A stretch of 57,989 nt of DNA, from NCBI GenBank assembly GCA_012033205.1, contig JAAUSO010000023.1, positions 1 through 57,989 of the forward strand, read 5' to 3'. The notes under the pieces are model-generated. The model saw only the letters and a list, made by a program, of their open reading frames with translations. It did no database searches and had not been told where the DNA came from. The DNA comes from Richelia sp. SL_2_1 (GTDB lineage: Bacteria > Cyanobacteriota > Cyanobacteriia > Cyanobacteriales > Nostocaceae). The translations under genes and the position numbers were made by a program. Positions 44,489 through 53,676 of this stretch are shown piece by piece. Each line of letters starts with the position of its first letter. Positions within the stretch are counted from its first letter, which is position 1.

Positions 44489-45691
44489 ATGGCTTCCAAA
44501 ACACCAACTGGCAGGGCTTCTAAAGGCTCTGTATCGGTAATACTTTCTAATGGTCGTTTACAGCTTAGGTTTCACTTCGCTCGCAAGCGATATTATATTT
44601 CTACTGGCTATCCCGATACGCCGCATCATCGGAAGTTAGCCAAACTTAAAGCTTCGGAAATTGAAAAAGATATTTTGTTCGAGCGGTTTGACCCCAAGGA
44701 TTTAGGCAAATATAAGTCAGAATTTGATAACCGGCATATTACACCATCTTCTACACCATCTGTGTCTCAACCAACTCTGCCGCAGTTGTGGGAGAAATAT
44801 ACGGATTTTAAGCGCTTAAGCCTGTCACCAAGTACCTTGGCAAAGGATTATACTAAAATCGCTCGCTGCGTCGAATTACAGTTACCAAGTAAGTCCTTGA
44901 ATGATGCCATTGCAATCCGTGATTGGTTAGTTGCGAATAAGACAGCAAATTCAGCGAAACGAATAGTCACCCAGCTAGCAGCTTGTTGCCAATGGGCGCT
45001 AAAATCTCAGATGATTAGTCACAATCCTTTTAAAGGAATGGCGAGTGAAATCAAAATTCCGGCGTGTCAATCTGATTCTTCGGATATTAATCCTTTTACT
45101 TTAGAAGAAAGGGACAAAATCATTCAGACCTTCAAAAATAATAATTCTTACAATTATTACGCTGCTTTAATAGAATTTCTTTTCATGAGTGGGTGCAGAC
45201 CATCCGAAGCTATTGCTTTGCAATGGAAGCATATTTCAGAGGACTTCAGGACAATAAAATTTGAGCAAGCGGTAGTCGAAGCAGAAGAAGGACTAGTTTG
45301 TAAAAAAGGATTGAAGACTCAGAAAAAACGTTCGTTTCCGGCTAACAAGAAACTTGCAGCACTGTTAGAGTCTATCAAGCCAAAAGATGCGACTGGAGAG
45401 ACAAAAGTATTTCCTTCACCTAAAGATAAGTGGATTGATGTTCATAACCTTACTACGAGAGTATGGCGTTCGGTGCTTAAAGAATTAGAAGACATTATTG
45501 AATATCGTAAACTTTATCAAACCAGGCATACGTTCATCACAGCTGCATTGGAAACACCGATTCCTACCGCAGATGGAAGAACCAAGATGCTCGATGCAAA
45601 GGATGTCGCTAAATTAGTAGGAACGAGTCCTAAAATGATTTATGAGCATTATGCAGGAGCGAGTAAGGAATTGTTTGTGCCAGAGTTTTAA
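44489..45691 (+). CDS. Phage/ICE-type tyrosine integrase with Arm DNA-binding N-terminus
   Basis: Site-specific recombinase of 400 residues. The N-terminal 60 residues (SVSVILSNGRLQLRFHFARK) form the DUF3596-like arm-binding region of cyanobacterial integrases. A core-binding domain follows (LWEKYTDFKRLSLSPSTLAK), then the catalytic domain with FMSGCRPSEAIAL (Arg), YQTRHTFITAAL (His-x-x-Arg region) and VGTSPKMIYEHYAG (Tyr). It lies right after a tRNA-like fragment, the expected target. The extent of the element it moved cannot be seen. Confidence 0.92.
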   Translation: MASKTPTGRASKGSVSVILSNGRLQLRFHFARKRYYISTGYPDTPHHRKLAKLKASEIEKDILFERFDPKDLGKYKSEFDNRHITPSSTPSVSQPTLPQLWEKYTDFKRLSLSPSTLAKDYTKIARCVELQLPSKSLNDAIAIRDWLVANKTANSAKRIVTQLAACCQWALKSQMISHNPFKGMASEIKIPACQSDSSDINPFTLEERDKIIQTFKNNNSYNYYAALIEFLFMSGCRPSEAIALQWKHISEDFRTIKFEQAVVEAEEGLVCKKGLKTQKKRSFPANKKLAALLESIKPKDATGETKVFPSPKDKWIDVHNLTTRVWRSVLKELEDIIEYRKLYQTRHTFITAALETPIPTADGRTKMLDAKDVAKLVGTSPKMIYEHYAGASKELFVPEF

Positions 45692-45882
45692 ATAGTTTTA
45701 TGAATTCTACAGCCATATTATCCGAAATGATAATGTGGTGAAAAGCCTGTAATGCAAGGATTATAGCTATTCAAAATATGATATGTGTGTTTATCCACCA
45801 GTAGGAACATTCCCGACAAATCCGCATTGTTCGCAATTGAAAGCGAACTCATATTGAGTCGAATTTTTGCAAAATTAAACTG

Positions 45883-46392
45883 TCAATCGTTGAAGTTTTC
45901 AGCAATTAATTTGGTGGGTAAATAGAGTTTCAGAGGATACTGCAAAAAAGGTCGAAAACCATATTTTTGGTAAAAACTAACCGCTTTCTCATCTATTGCT
46001 TCTACTACTACAGCTAACGATGCAACCTGGGACGTAGCTTCTAAAACTCTTTTAAGAGCATCAATTAAAACCAACTCACCCATACCTTTACCTTGATAAG
46101 TTTGATCAACAGCAAGACGGCCTAGTAAAGTAGCAGGAAGCAAAGGATAGCGCGGTACAGTTTTTGCGAAGTCTTCATTCAAATTCGCAACATCTACCAT
46201 ATACGAGGAAAGCGTGTAGTAAGCAATGATATCGACATTCGGGGAATCAATTAAAACGAAAACTGTAGAAACTTTTTTCTTCAGTTCCTGGGATGCTTGT
46301 TTGCGTATGTAGTTGTCTAAACTATCGTTTCCACTGACAAATGCCGAACGGTTATGCTTCTTTTTATCAAGCAACTCAATCGTTAATGTCAT
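45883..46392 (-). CDS. GNAT-fold acetyltransferase toxin (TacT-like)
   Basis: Acetyltransferase of 169 residues. It has the FVSGNDSLDNYIRKQASQE opening typical of toxin GNATs partnered with DUF1778 proteins. The acetyl-CoA loop LGRLAVDQTYQGKGMGELVL (Q/RxxGxG/A) and the C-terminal AVSFYQKYGFRPF follow. TacT-type toxins acetylate charged tRNAs and stop translation. Its start overlaps the end of the antitoxin gene by 17 nt, so the two are translated together. Confidence 0.93.
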   Translation of the reverse strand: MTLTIELLDKKKHNRSAFVSGNDSLDNYIRKQASQELKKKVSTVFVLIDSPNVDIIAYYTLSSYMVDVANLNEDFAKTVPRYPLLPATLLGRLAVDQTYQGKGMGELVLIDALKRVLEATSQVASLAVVVEAIDEKAVSFYQKYGFRPFLQYPLKLYLPTKLIAENFND

Positions 46393-46678
46393 TATTTTCC
46401 ATTACTTGCTTATAACGTGAAGTTGCTTCCCTCAAAGTATCTGAGGGCTGGGATGGATTTAAAATCGCTTCAACAAAAGATAAAGCATCTTCTCTATTTA
46501 GCTTTAAGGTTTGTTGTTGCTCGATAACCTTACAAGCAGCAGCTTGAACGCTAGCAATAACGAAATCTGTCAAGGTTACTCCTTGTAAATCGGCAGCTTT
46601 CTGCCACAAATCTTTTATTTCTGGATTCACCCGAGCTTCTAAGCGAGCCATTGATTTTGGAACGTTGGTGTTGCTCAT
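46376..46678 (-). CDS. DUF1778 antitoxin (TacA-like)
   Basis: Small protein of 100 residues with a ribbon-helix-helix N-terminus (ARLEARVNPEIKDLWQKAAD, LTDFVIASV) and a C-terminal neutralising tail (ALSFVEAILNPSQPSDTL). It forms a toxin-antitoxin pair with the overlapping GNAT gene and should repress the operon by binding the palindrome 32 nt upstream of its start. Confidence 0.93.
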   Translation of the reverse strand: MSNTNVPKSMARLEARVNPEIKDLWQKAADLQGVTLTDFVIASVQAAACKVIEQQQTLKLNREDALSFVEAILNPSQPSDTLREATSRYKQVMENNDIND

Positions 46679-46709
46679 AGATTACATAGAGTTAGTTAAC
46701 TTTTATATT

Positions 46710-46732
46710 ATATACGGCAATTTGCCGTATAT
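46710..46732. promoter_or_regulatory. Palindromic operator of the toxin-antitoxin operon
   Basis: Perfect inverted repeat with 11-bp arms (ATATACGGCAA and its complement) around one central base. It lies just upstream of the antitoxin start in an AT-rich promoter region. Ribbon-helix-helix antitoxins bind such palindromes for autoregulation; binding here is inferred. Confidence 0.7.
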
Positions 46733-46960
46733 TTGTAAATTTTGAATTTGGTGGGAGCATAATGCGATCGGTGATTTTAAGCGAGTTTATTAATCGCACA
46801 ACCAGATTATCTAATTTAACTTGTTTTTTAGGTGGTATATACCTTCACGCTGATAGGTTTTGCTACGTCTAGCTTTTAGCATGACAGATATTATTAGTTA
46901 CACGCCGGGTTTCATAGTCAGCTGTCGCGATCAAAGCGCCAGCTTCGCGGGCGATCGCCA

Positions 46961-47140
46961 ATGGGTAGTATTGCCTCAGAAGTTGAGGAGATTATCCGCT
47001 TGCGTCCTTTGAGTGGCAATGAAGATGAAATTGCTGGTATTTCTCGGCAGTTGGGGGTAGAGCAGATTGAAGCGGCAAGTTATCAATCGCCCGATCCTAA
47101 GCAAGTTCAAGACCATACTGCGGCATTGCTAAGCTGTTAA
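46961..47140 (+). pseudogene. Possible C-terminal gene fragment, unrecognised
   Basis: An open frame of 59 codons has protein-like composition (SIASEVEEIIRLRPLSGNED, then ISRQLGVEQIEAA and a TAA stop). Codon use looks like a real gene, and it may be the 3' end of something displaced. No ribosome binding site is visible and I do not recognise a family. Confidence 0.3.
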
Positions 47141-47162
47141 GCATTTAATTTGTATTTGACTA

Positions 47163-47179
47163 GCGGGCAAGATGCCCGC
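47163..47179. repeat. Interspersed palindrome GCGGGCA-AGA-TGCCCGC
   Basis: Perfect 7-bp arms around AGA. It lacks a clear T-run at the stem base, so it is more like a dispersed cyanobacterial palindrome than a terminator. Confidence 0.5.
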
Positions 47180-47884
47180 ACTACAATAATTTGATATTTT
47201 CCTTTTATACAATTTAGCTGCACATCAGCTTATTAATGAATGATTTTGGAGTTTGCGATCGCGATCGCGTATGCCCGTTCAGCGCCCCGGTGTTCCCGAA
47301 GGGTAGGGCTTATCGCCGTCAATTACGATTGCTGTCTAAATGTCGTATAAGTGATATATTTAACATCTTTCATAAAAATAGCTAAGTATCATAAATCTCA
47401 CTATGGCTGCTTTGATATGGCGTTCAGTTTTGCTATAACTAAGGCGATCGCATAAGTACCATGTATAAGAAGCATCAGCGGATGAATGTCAAATTCGCTA
47501 TATACAAAAACCATTTCAACAAGAACCCGATTTTGCTGCAACCAGCGTCAATTATAATTTACAGGAATTGTGAGAGCGCGGAATTGAGCCGATTTAATCT
47601 ACTATTTTGAATTCGGCAAACAGTGTCTGCCGAATTTGGATAACGAGATAACTTGAGATATAGCACCAGCTATACCGTTCTGATCCTGCGACATGATGAA
47701 AATTGGCGAAAAAGGTTGGAGTATTTAGCTTCCTTGTAAATTTTGGAGTAAGTATGATGCGTCGTTTTATAATTAGTCTCAAAACAGTTTTGAGCAACAC
47801 AACTTTACTGGTTGTTAAATTATTTTAAAACCAATAAGCCTAAAAAATTATAGAAAATAAAAGTTAACGCCTGGCGGGGTGGTC

Positions 47885-49171
47885 CTATGAATCATCAACA
47901 AAAATAATTTCCCGTAGCAAATATTTTGTACCCGAACATTTTTTGATCGCTCCCTCAAGTGGAACGGAACGCATTAAAAAGCTCACAGTCTTTATGTAAG
48001 CAAAACTTGGCGCATGAATTAATCCGAAAAACGAGCTTGCTGAAAGTGTCTTGAGAGCAGATTTTCTACGCGGCAATTTTTGCTCTAACTCAACACTCAA
48101 CGTTTGCGCTATTGCATAAGCCAGCAATGGTGGAACGCTATTTCCGATAGCCTTATGAGCAGCAAGCTTACTCGTCCCAAACTCAAACCAGTCTGGAAAA
48201 CTATGTAAACGGGCAGCTTCGCGAACTGTTATAACTCTCGCTTGTTCGTAGTGAATTGGACGAGAGGAAGTTCTGTTTCCACTTCCAGCACGTAATGTCG
48301 GGGAAAAACCATTTTTTGATAATCTGTAAGCCCAAGTTGTTGGTTCTTTCTTTCCTGGTAGGGTATCGGCGTATTTTTGCACAGTCGCAGTGTTATGTGC
48401 TGTTGCTCGACAACCGCTAATAATGTTTGTCGAGATTCTGGATTTCGAGGGAAATATACTTTCTAAATATTGAGCATATTCTCCTTTTTGACTGCACTCA
48501 CAGGTATCAGTATGAGATAAATTAGGAATATGATTTAGGTCAGAAAGTGCATCTCCAACACGAAATTTTTTATCGCTTTGAGTCGGTGGCGCTATAACCT
48601 TTTTATCAGTGTCACTTAATGCGTCTATAGCTAATAAAGAACCTACCCAGATACATCTTTTTCGCTTTTGAGGAACACCATAATCAGAAGCCGTTAACAA
48701 CCATTTTGATAAATTATAATGTTCTGAAGTCAACGACCAAGCATTACCTGTAATACTCTCAAACTTCTTCGATTCGATAGCAGGAACATTCTCCATTACG
48801 AACATTTTAGGATTTAGCGCTACCACCAAATCTATGAATTTTATAACTAATTGACTCCGCTCATCATTGACATCTTGCTTACCAGCAACAGAAAAACCTT
48901 GACACGGAGGACCGCCAATAACTGCTGCAATCTCTCCATCCCAATCTGGATATTTATTTTGAATAAATTCTCTAATTTCTGCGGCTGAAATATCACTAAT
49001 ATCTCGACATACAATTAACGTATCGGGGAAATTAAGGCGATATAGTTCTAATACTTTGGAATTATTATCTATGGCAACTGCGACTTCAAACCCAGCAGAC
49101 TGAAAACCTAAATCTAAACCGCCGACTCCACAAAATAAACTTATTACCAATCTCTTGCTTTTTGATAACAT
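47885..49171 (-). CDS. DNA (cytosine-5-)-methyltransferase
   Basis: C5 methyltransferase of 428 residues. Motif I is LFCGVGGLDLGFQSAGF, motif IV is GGPPCQGFSVAGKQ with the catalytic Cys, motif VI is MENVPAI, motif VIII is QKRKRCIWVG, and motifs IX-X are RVITVREAARLHSFPD and GNSVPPLLAYA. The target-recognition region between VIII and IX (about 190-300) does not tell the target. No restriction endonuclease lies next to it, so it is either solitary or its partner was lost. The C-terminal 50 residues are less conserved-looking. Confidence 0.93.
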   Translation of the reverse strand: MLSKSKRLVISLFCGVGGLDLGFQSAGFEVAVAIDNNSKVLELYRLNFPDTLIVCRDISDISAAEIREFIQNKYPDWDGEIAAVIGGPPCQGFSVAGKQDVNDERSQLVIKFIDLVVALNPKMFVMENVPAIESKKFESITGNAWSLTSEHYNLSKWLLTASDYGVPQKRKRCIWVGSLLAIDALSDTDKKVIAPPTQSDKKFRVGDALSDLNHIPNLSHTDTCECSQKGEYAQYLESIFPSKSRISTNIISGCRATAHNTATVQKYADTLPGKKEPTTWAYRLSKNGFSPTLRAGSGNRTSSRPIHYEQARVITVREAARLHSFPDWFEFGTSKLAAHKAIGNSVPPLLAYAIAQTLSVELEQKLPRRKSALKTLSASSFFGLIHAPSFAYIKTVSFLMRSVPLEGAIKKCSGTKYLLREIIFVDDS

Positions 49172-49243
49172 TTGAATTGTAAAAAAATAGATTTAATTCT
49201 TATGAATATATTATAGAATAACTTCATGATTATATTAATGTCA

Positions 49244-49753
49244 TTAGTCATTTTTATTATTGAAATTATTCTCATTCCTCATTAAAACTTGATTAATAGC
49301 TTTTTGTCTTCGCCGTTGATCTAAAGCAATACAATTCCATCTCCATCGTTCCGACCACATTGAATATTGTTGTAATTTTGCAGTGTAGTAAGTATTTTGA
49401 GAGTTAGCACAAATTGAAAATAAACCGACTCGTGAATTACCTGCTTCAAGTTCTCCATTACTTTTACGAAAAGCCTCAACTCTTGCCCATAAAATAGCTT
49501 CTTTTCTTTGTAATCCTTTCTTTAAAGCATCCGCGTATTTTTTAGGAAAAGCATCAGATACGCGAGGGGATGCCTGATTCCACTGGTCTAAATTATTGAT
49601 AAATGCTTCGATATTTTGTTCGGGATTTATACCAACGATTTGAAGTTTATTTACTAATATAGGAATACGGCTTTTGGTTCTTTTTAAACATAAAGCATCT
49701 GCATTTTCTAAATTTGTGCCACCTCTACCTTGATCGCTACACCATCCTCTATT
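49244..49753 (-). pseudogene. 3' part of a secreted or anchored unknown protein gene, split by the Tn554-type element
   Basis: This 170-codon piece continues, on the far side of the transposon, the gene that starts at 55379. Joining 55092-55379 to 49244-49753 with one GAGAAC copy gives an unbroken 265-codon frame reading GHVDPGNGVL-NRGWCSDQGR at the joint. The piece contains WCSDQGRGGTNLENADALC, RKEAILWARVEAFRKSNGE and a basic tail, and ends with TAA at 49244. I recall similar cyanobacterial proteins of unknown function but cannot name a family; an early cell-wall-hydrolase-like guess is unsupported. Confidence 0.75.
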
Positions 49754-49759
49754 GAGAAC
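49754..49759. repeat. Left 6-bp flank duplication GAGAAC
   Basis: GAGAAC lies directly left of the element end and again directly right of the other end (55092-55097). One copy is needed to restore the split gene, so it is a target duplication or a shared crossover core. Confidence 0.85.
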
Positions 49760-49773
49760 TTATACATACCACA
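49760..49773 (+). repeat. Left terminal inverted repeat
   Basis: TTATACATACCACA, matching the right end at 13 of 14 positions. An (ACA)n-like tract follows at about 49779-49801. Confidence 0.85.
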
Positions 49774-49868
49774 TATAAAAACAACAACAACAACCACAAC
49801 AAAGGTAATAGACTCTCATCCCATAACGTTGTTTAATTTTATTACATACTATTTAAACAACATAAACA

Positions 49869-50949
49869 ATGAAGCTACAAAAAGGTTGGCTCCCCAATAT
49901 CAGCAAAATAATATGGATGGTATTAGATGATAACTTCTCACCTGTAAAACCGATTGAAGAATACTTGCATTACCTTGATAACTTAGAACGTTCTCCAAAT
50001 ACAATTGTCAGCTATGCCCGCAATTTAAAAATGTACTGGGAATTTCTTCAAGATAATCATTATGATTGGAAAGAGATAAAAACAAGAGAACTAGCAGATT
50101 TTATACATTGGCTAAGAAACCCGAACCCTAGAGTAATTTCTCTAAAACCACAACAAGCCTCTCGTTGTGAAAAAACTATCAATCATGCAATTACAACAGT
50201 CATCGGTTTCTATGAATTTCACTCTAACATGGGTACAGTTAGAACTTTAAATGCCTACAAAAATACATCCTTTCCCAACAAAAAATATAAATCACTTCTT
50301 TTCCACATTAGTCAAGATAAACCTGTTAAAAGTAAATTACTCAAGCTAAAAGAACCAAAAACATTTCCAAGATGTCTTACTAAGGATGAAGTAACACAAT
50401 TAATTAATGGATGTAATTGTAAAAGGGATAAATTTTTAATTTGCTTGTTGTATGAAACAGGAATGCGAATTGGAGAAGCTTTAGGTTTAAGGCATGAAGA
50501 CATTGACTCGACAGGAATAAACGAAATTAATGTTATCAAAAGACTAAATAATCACAATGGTGCAAGAGCCAAGTCTGGTAGACGTACTATCCATGTATCC
50601 AAAGAATTAATGCAACTTTATGGAGATTATTTAATTGAAGAATACCCAGAAGAAATTGAAAGTGATTATGTGTTTGTCAACTGCTACAAGAAGCCAATTG
50701 GTATACCAATAAAGAAAAGTAATATTGATGGTTTATTTAGACGACTTACAAAAAACAGGAATAAAAGCAAGTCCACATTTATTCCGTCATACCCATGCAA
50801 CAGAGTTAATTAGAGCAGGTTGGGACATGATGCATATTCAAAAGCGATTAGGTCATGCTTCGGTACAAACTACAATCAACACCTACGTGCATTTAAATGA
50901 TTCTGACCTTAAAGAAGAATACGAAAAATATTTAAAGAGAAAAAAATAA
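49869..50949 (+). pseudogene. tnpA: Transposase A, tyrosine recombinase of Tn554 type, frameshifted
   Basis: Tyrosine recombinase of about 360 codons. The N-terminal SAM-like domain (YLHYLDNLERSPNTIVSYAR) leads to the catalytic domain with YETGMRIGEALGLRHEDI (Arg), then HLFRHTHATELI, RLGHASVQTTINTYVHL (His and Tyr). The frame breaks in the A6 run at 50750-50755. Removing one A joins RRLT to KTGIKASPHLFRHTH without loss; the two open pieces are 49869-50813 and 50725-50949. The second element's tnpA (57339 onward) is a close relative and is unbroken as far as seen. It ends one base before tnpB. Either the element is crippled or the base is an error. Confidence 0.88.
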
Positions 50950-50950
50950 A

Positions 50951-52756
50951 ATGACACCAAAACAAAAGCACAATCATGAATCTTCAAAACCAGACTTAAA
51001 AGCTGTACAAACACAAGCTCAAGATTGTAATAAAGATATTTATCAAAAGATAATGGATATAAGCTGTCCGCTGTGTGAAAGTAAAAGTTGGATAAGAAGA
51101 GGACAATACAAAGGGAAACAACGTGTAGATTGTCGAGATTGTAAAAACACATATACGACTAATGTAGATTATTTAGAAGTTAAAAAAATAAATTTAAAAC
51201 CTTCTTTTCAGCGACCTCCAGGATTAGAATGCCCTAGTTGCGGAAGTTTAAACTATAGAAAACGAGGTTTTTCAGAAGATACAGGAAAGCAAAGATATAG
51301 ATGTAATGAATGTAATCGTAGTTTTGTAGAAAATCCAGAGCTAGGGCATGAAAGCAACTATTTACCTCTTGGAGACGATGTTTGGAGTGCAGTTCAACTC
51401 GGTTATCAGCTACATCAATATGGAGGGCTAACTAAAATTGTATTTACTCAAATTAAACAACCGTGGTTAAAAGATATTGCCAAAAAATTTATTAAATATA
51501 GAGCAGCAACAAGGAAATTTTCGACATTAAATAGTTATTTGGATGGAATTAGACAATTTTCTTATTTCTTAACAGAATTATATTCAACAATCTCTCCTGA
51601 AAAAATAGACCGTGCTGTTATACTTGACTATATTGATTACTTAAATCAATTAAGATTAAAATCACATCGTAAAAGCTTTTTATTAAGTTTTATAAGACTT
51701 TTCTTTGAAGATATTCATAGAAATGAATGGTTAGATGTCAAAGATTATTTAATTTATGACGAAGATTTTTTCACACATGAAGAACACTTACCACGAATAA
51801 TTCCAGAAGAGGTAATACGCCAATTAAATGAACATTTAGACAATTTACCTGCTCCAGTGATGCGAATGGTGCTTGTTCAACAAGAATTAGGATTAAGAGT
51901 TGGCGAACTTCTTCTATTACCTTTTAACTGTTTAAAGCAAGATACTGAAGGTAGTTGGTGGATTCAATTTATGCGTGAAAAAACCAAAAAAGAAACTAGT
52001 TTACCAATTTCTAGAGAATTAGCAGGTGTGATTATTGAGCAAAAAGATTATATTTGTAAAAATCTACAGGAATTTAATTACTTATTTTGCGGTCAAAGCT
52101 TTAATCCTAATAATAGAAAATCAAGTGATTTTAATCCAAAACCAAAAGTAATGCGATATGACTCATTTGTTGGATTTTTACGACGTTTAGCTCAAAAATT
52201 TGAGATTAAAACTAACTCAGGAGAGCTTTGGCATTTCCAAACACATCAATTTCGTCATACAGTTGCTACTCGAATGATTAATAATCAAGTTCCTCATCAT
52301 ATTGTTCAACGTTTTTTAGGACATTTGTCTCCAGAAATGACGCAAGTTTATGCCCATATTTACGATGAAACATTAAAGAATCAAATTAAAGATTTTCACT
52401 TAAGAGTGGTAAATATTACAGGAGATGTAATCTCTTCGACAACTCCAGAAATAGATGGTGATAAAGACTTACAATGGTTTAAGAAAAAAGTCATGGGTGA
52501 GGTTCTTCCTCATGGTTACTGTGGATTACCAGCTAATCTAACTTGTTCAAAAGGTAATGCTTGTTTGCAATGCGGCCATTTCCGTACAACTAAAGAGTTT
52601 CTTACCTACCATAAAAAACATAAGGAACGTACTGAAGAAGTATTAGCGAAAGCCAAACAAAATGGCTGGACACGGCAAATTCAAGTTAACGAAGAAATTT
52701 TGACAAATTTAAACAGTATTATTTTTGAACTGGAGAAAGATGATAATGTTGAATGA
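50951..52756 (+). CDS. tnpB: Transposase B, tyrosine recombinase with N-terminal zinc ribbons
   Basis: Recombinase of 601 residues, the second of the Tn554 trio. It opens with two zinc-ribbon units (CPLCESKSWIRRGQYKG ... CRDC, about 38-66; CPSCGSLNYRKRGFSEDTGK ... CNEC, about 90-120). A core-binding domain and a catalytic domain follow: QELGLRVGELLLLPF (Arg), HQFRHTVATRMI and RFLGHLSPEMTQVYAHI (His, Tyr). Near the C-terminus is a further cysteine cluster (CGLPANLTCSKGNACLQCGH). It starts one base after tnpA and overlaps tnpC, so the three are translationally coupled. Confidence 0.93.
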   Translation: MTPKQKHNHESSKPDLKAVQTQAQDCNKDIYQKIMDISCPLCESKSWIRRGQYKGKQRVDCRDCKNTYTTNVDYLEVKKINLKPSFQRPPGLECPSCGSLNYRKRGFSEDTGKQRYRCNECNRSFVENPELGHESNYLPLGDDVWSAVQLGYQLHQYGGLTKIVFTQIKQPWLKDIAKKFIKYRAATRKFSTLNSYLDGIRQFSYFLTELYSTISPEKIDRAVILDYIDYLNQLRLKSHRKSFLLSFIRLFFEDIHRNEWLDVKDYLIYDEDFFTHEEHLPRIIPEEVIRQLNEHLDNLPAPVMRMVLVQQELGLRVGELLLLPFNCLKQDTEGSWWIQFMREKTKKETSLPISRELAGVIIEQKDYICKNLQEFNYLFCGQSFNPNNRKSSDFNPKPKVMRYDSFVGFLRRLAQKFEIKTNSGELWHFQTHQFRHTVATRMINNQVPHHIVQRFLGHLSPEMTQVYAHIYDETLKNQIKDFHLRVVNITGDVISSTTPEIDGDKDLQWFKKKVMGEVLPHGYCGLPANLTCSKGNACLQCGHFRTTKEFLTYHKKHKERTEEVLAKAKQNGWTRQIQVNEEILTNLNSIIFELEKDDNVE

Positions 52757-53663
52757 GACTAAACAGCGAAGAATTGCAGCATTAAAAACTGCATCATCAA
52801 AAAAGAAACAAGAAGCTCAAGAAAAAACAGAAAAGGCAATTGAAAAGTTAATTAAGTCTAAGAATAAATTATCTTTTGCAAACATTGCTCATGAAGCCGG
52901 AGTTAGCATTCAATATCTGTATAAATATCCAGAAATTAAACAACGTATCCAATATTTACGCGAGCAACAGAATACAGAATGTAAGATTGATTCTAAAATA
53001 ACTCGTTCTGAAAAATCTAGCCAAGCTATTATTCAACTTTTGAAAAATCGAGTTAAAAGTTTAGAGCTAGAAAGAAAAAATCAAGCAAGAGAAATTGAAG
53101 TGTTAACGGGTCAGCTTTATGAACTTCATGGTATCCAAAGATTAGCTGATAGGCTTAAAGCGGAAAATGCCGATTTAAAACAAAAATTAAAAAAATATCA
53201 GAATCATGAACAAAGTTCATCTTTATTAAATGCTCCACATCAAAAATCTGAGAATGAAAGCAAATTACAAGAATCTAATAGTAATAAAATTAAATCGGAA
53301 TTAGATAATTTAGCTATTAAAATTAATTCGACATTAGCAAAATTAATTATTGAAGTTCCTTTTGAAGTAGTCATGGAAGCCATTAATGCACTAAAGGAAG
53401 CACTCATTAACAAAAAAGTACGTAATCCGAATGGTTTTTTAGTCTCAGCCATTAAAAATTATTGGATACCTAATCAAAATTATCAGCAAAAGATTAAGGA
53501 TAACGCTTTTGATGAATGGTATGAGTTAGCTATGTCAAAAAATATAGTTCATGCGGCTAAAAAACTTGGTGGAGTACAGTATGTTTTGGACTGTGATGAT
53601 AAATGGGTTTTATTTGAAAATATGCTTGTCGAATATCCATTAGAAAAACTTAAAGCTGATTAG
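52740..53663 (+). CDS. tnpC: TnpC-like DUF6262 protein
   Basis: Protein of 307 residues from the ATG at 52740, chosen because GGAG lies five bases upstream; a TTG 15 nt earlier is also in frame. The N-terminus (FANIAHEAGVSIQYLYKYPE) is a helix-turn-helix typical of TnpC/DUF6262. It is followed by a long coiled coil (LKNRVKSLELERKNQAREIE). In Tn554, TnpC aids orientation and frequency of transposition and is not a recombinase. It overlaps the end of tnpB by 17 nt and precedes the helicase gene by 13 nt. Confidence 0.9.
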   Translation: MIMLNETKQRRIAALKTASSKKKQEAQEKTEKAIEKLIKSKNKLSFANIAHEAGVSIQYLYKYPEIKQRIQYLREQQNTECKIDSKITRSEKSSQAIIQLLKNRVKSLELERKNQAREIEVLTGQLYELHGIQRLADRLKAENADLKQKLKKYQNHEQSSSLLNAPHQKSENESKLQESNSNKIKSELDNLAIKINSTLAKLIIEVPFEVVMEAINALKEALINKKVRNPNGFLVSAIKNYWIPNQNYQQKIKDNAFDEWYELAMSKNIVHAAKKLGGVQYVLDCDDKWVLFENMLVEYPLEKLKAD

Positions 53664-53676
53664 TGCAGGAGATAAA

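Larger units (their letters stand above)
46733..47884. other. Gene-poor stretch with HIP1 sites and a short palindrome
   Basis: About 1.15 kb without a convincing complete gene. It holds several GCGATCGC octamers, including overlapping copies near 47258-47270, a gene-fragment-like open frame (46961-47140) and a GCGGGCA-AGA-TGCCCGC hairpin at 47163-47179. Such hairpins are widely scattered in cyanobacterial intergenic DNA. The rest shows nothing I can name. Confidence 0.6.

Noticed and set aside
47594-47800. Minus-strand open frame of 68 codons
   Set aside because: No recognisable domain, no ribosome binding site and composition like the surrounding non-coding DNA.
49779-49801. ACAAC tract as a CRISPR or simple microsatellite
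   Set aside because: Too short, no spacers, and matched by related units at the other transposon end and in the second element.
50740-50760. Programmed -1 frameshift at A AAA AAC in tnpA
   Set aside because: The heptamer is in the right phase, but a -1 shift leads to a stop two codons on. The needed change is +1, as from one extra A.
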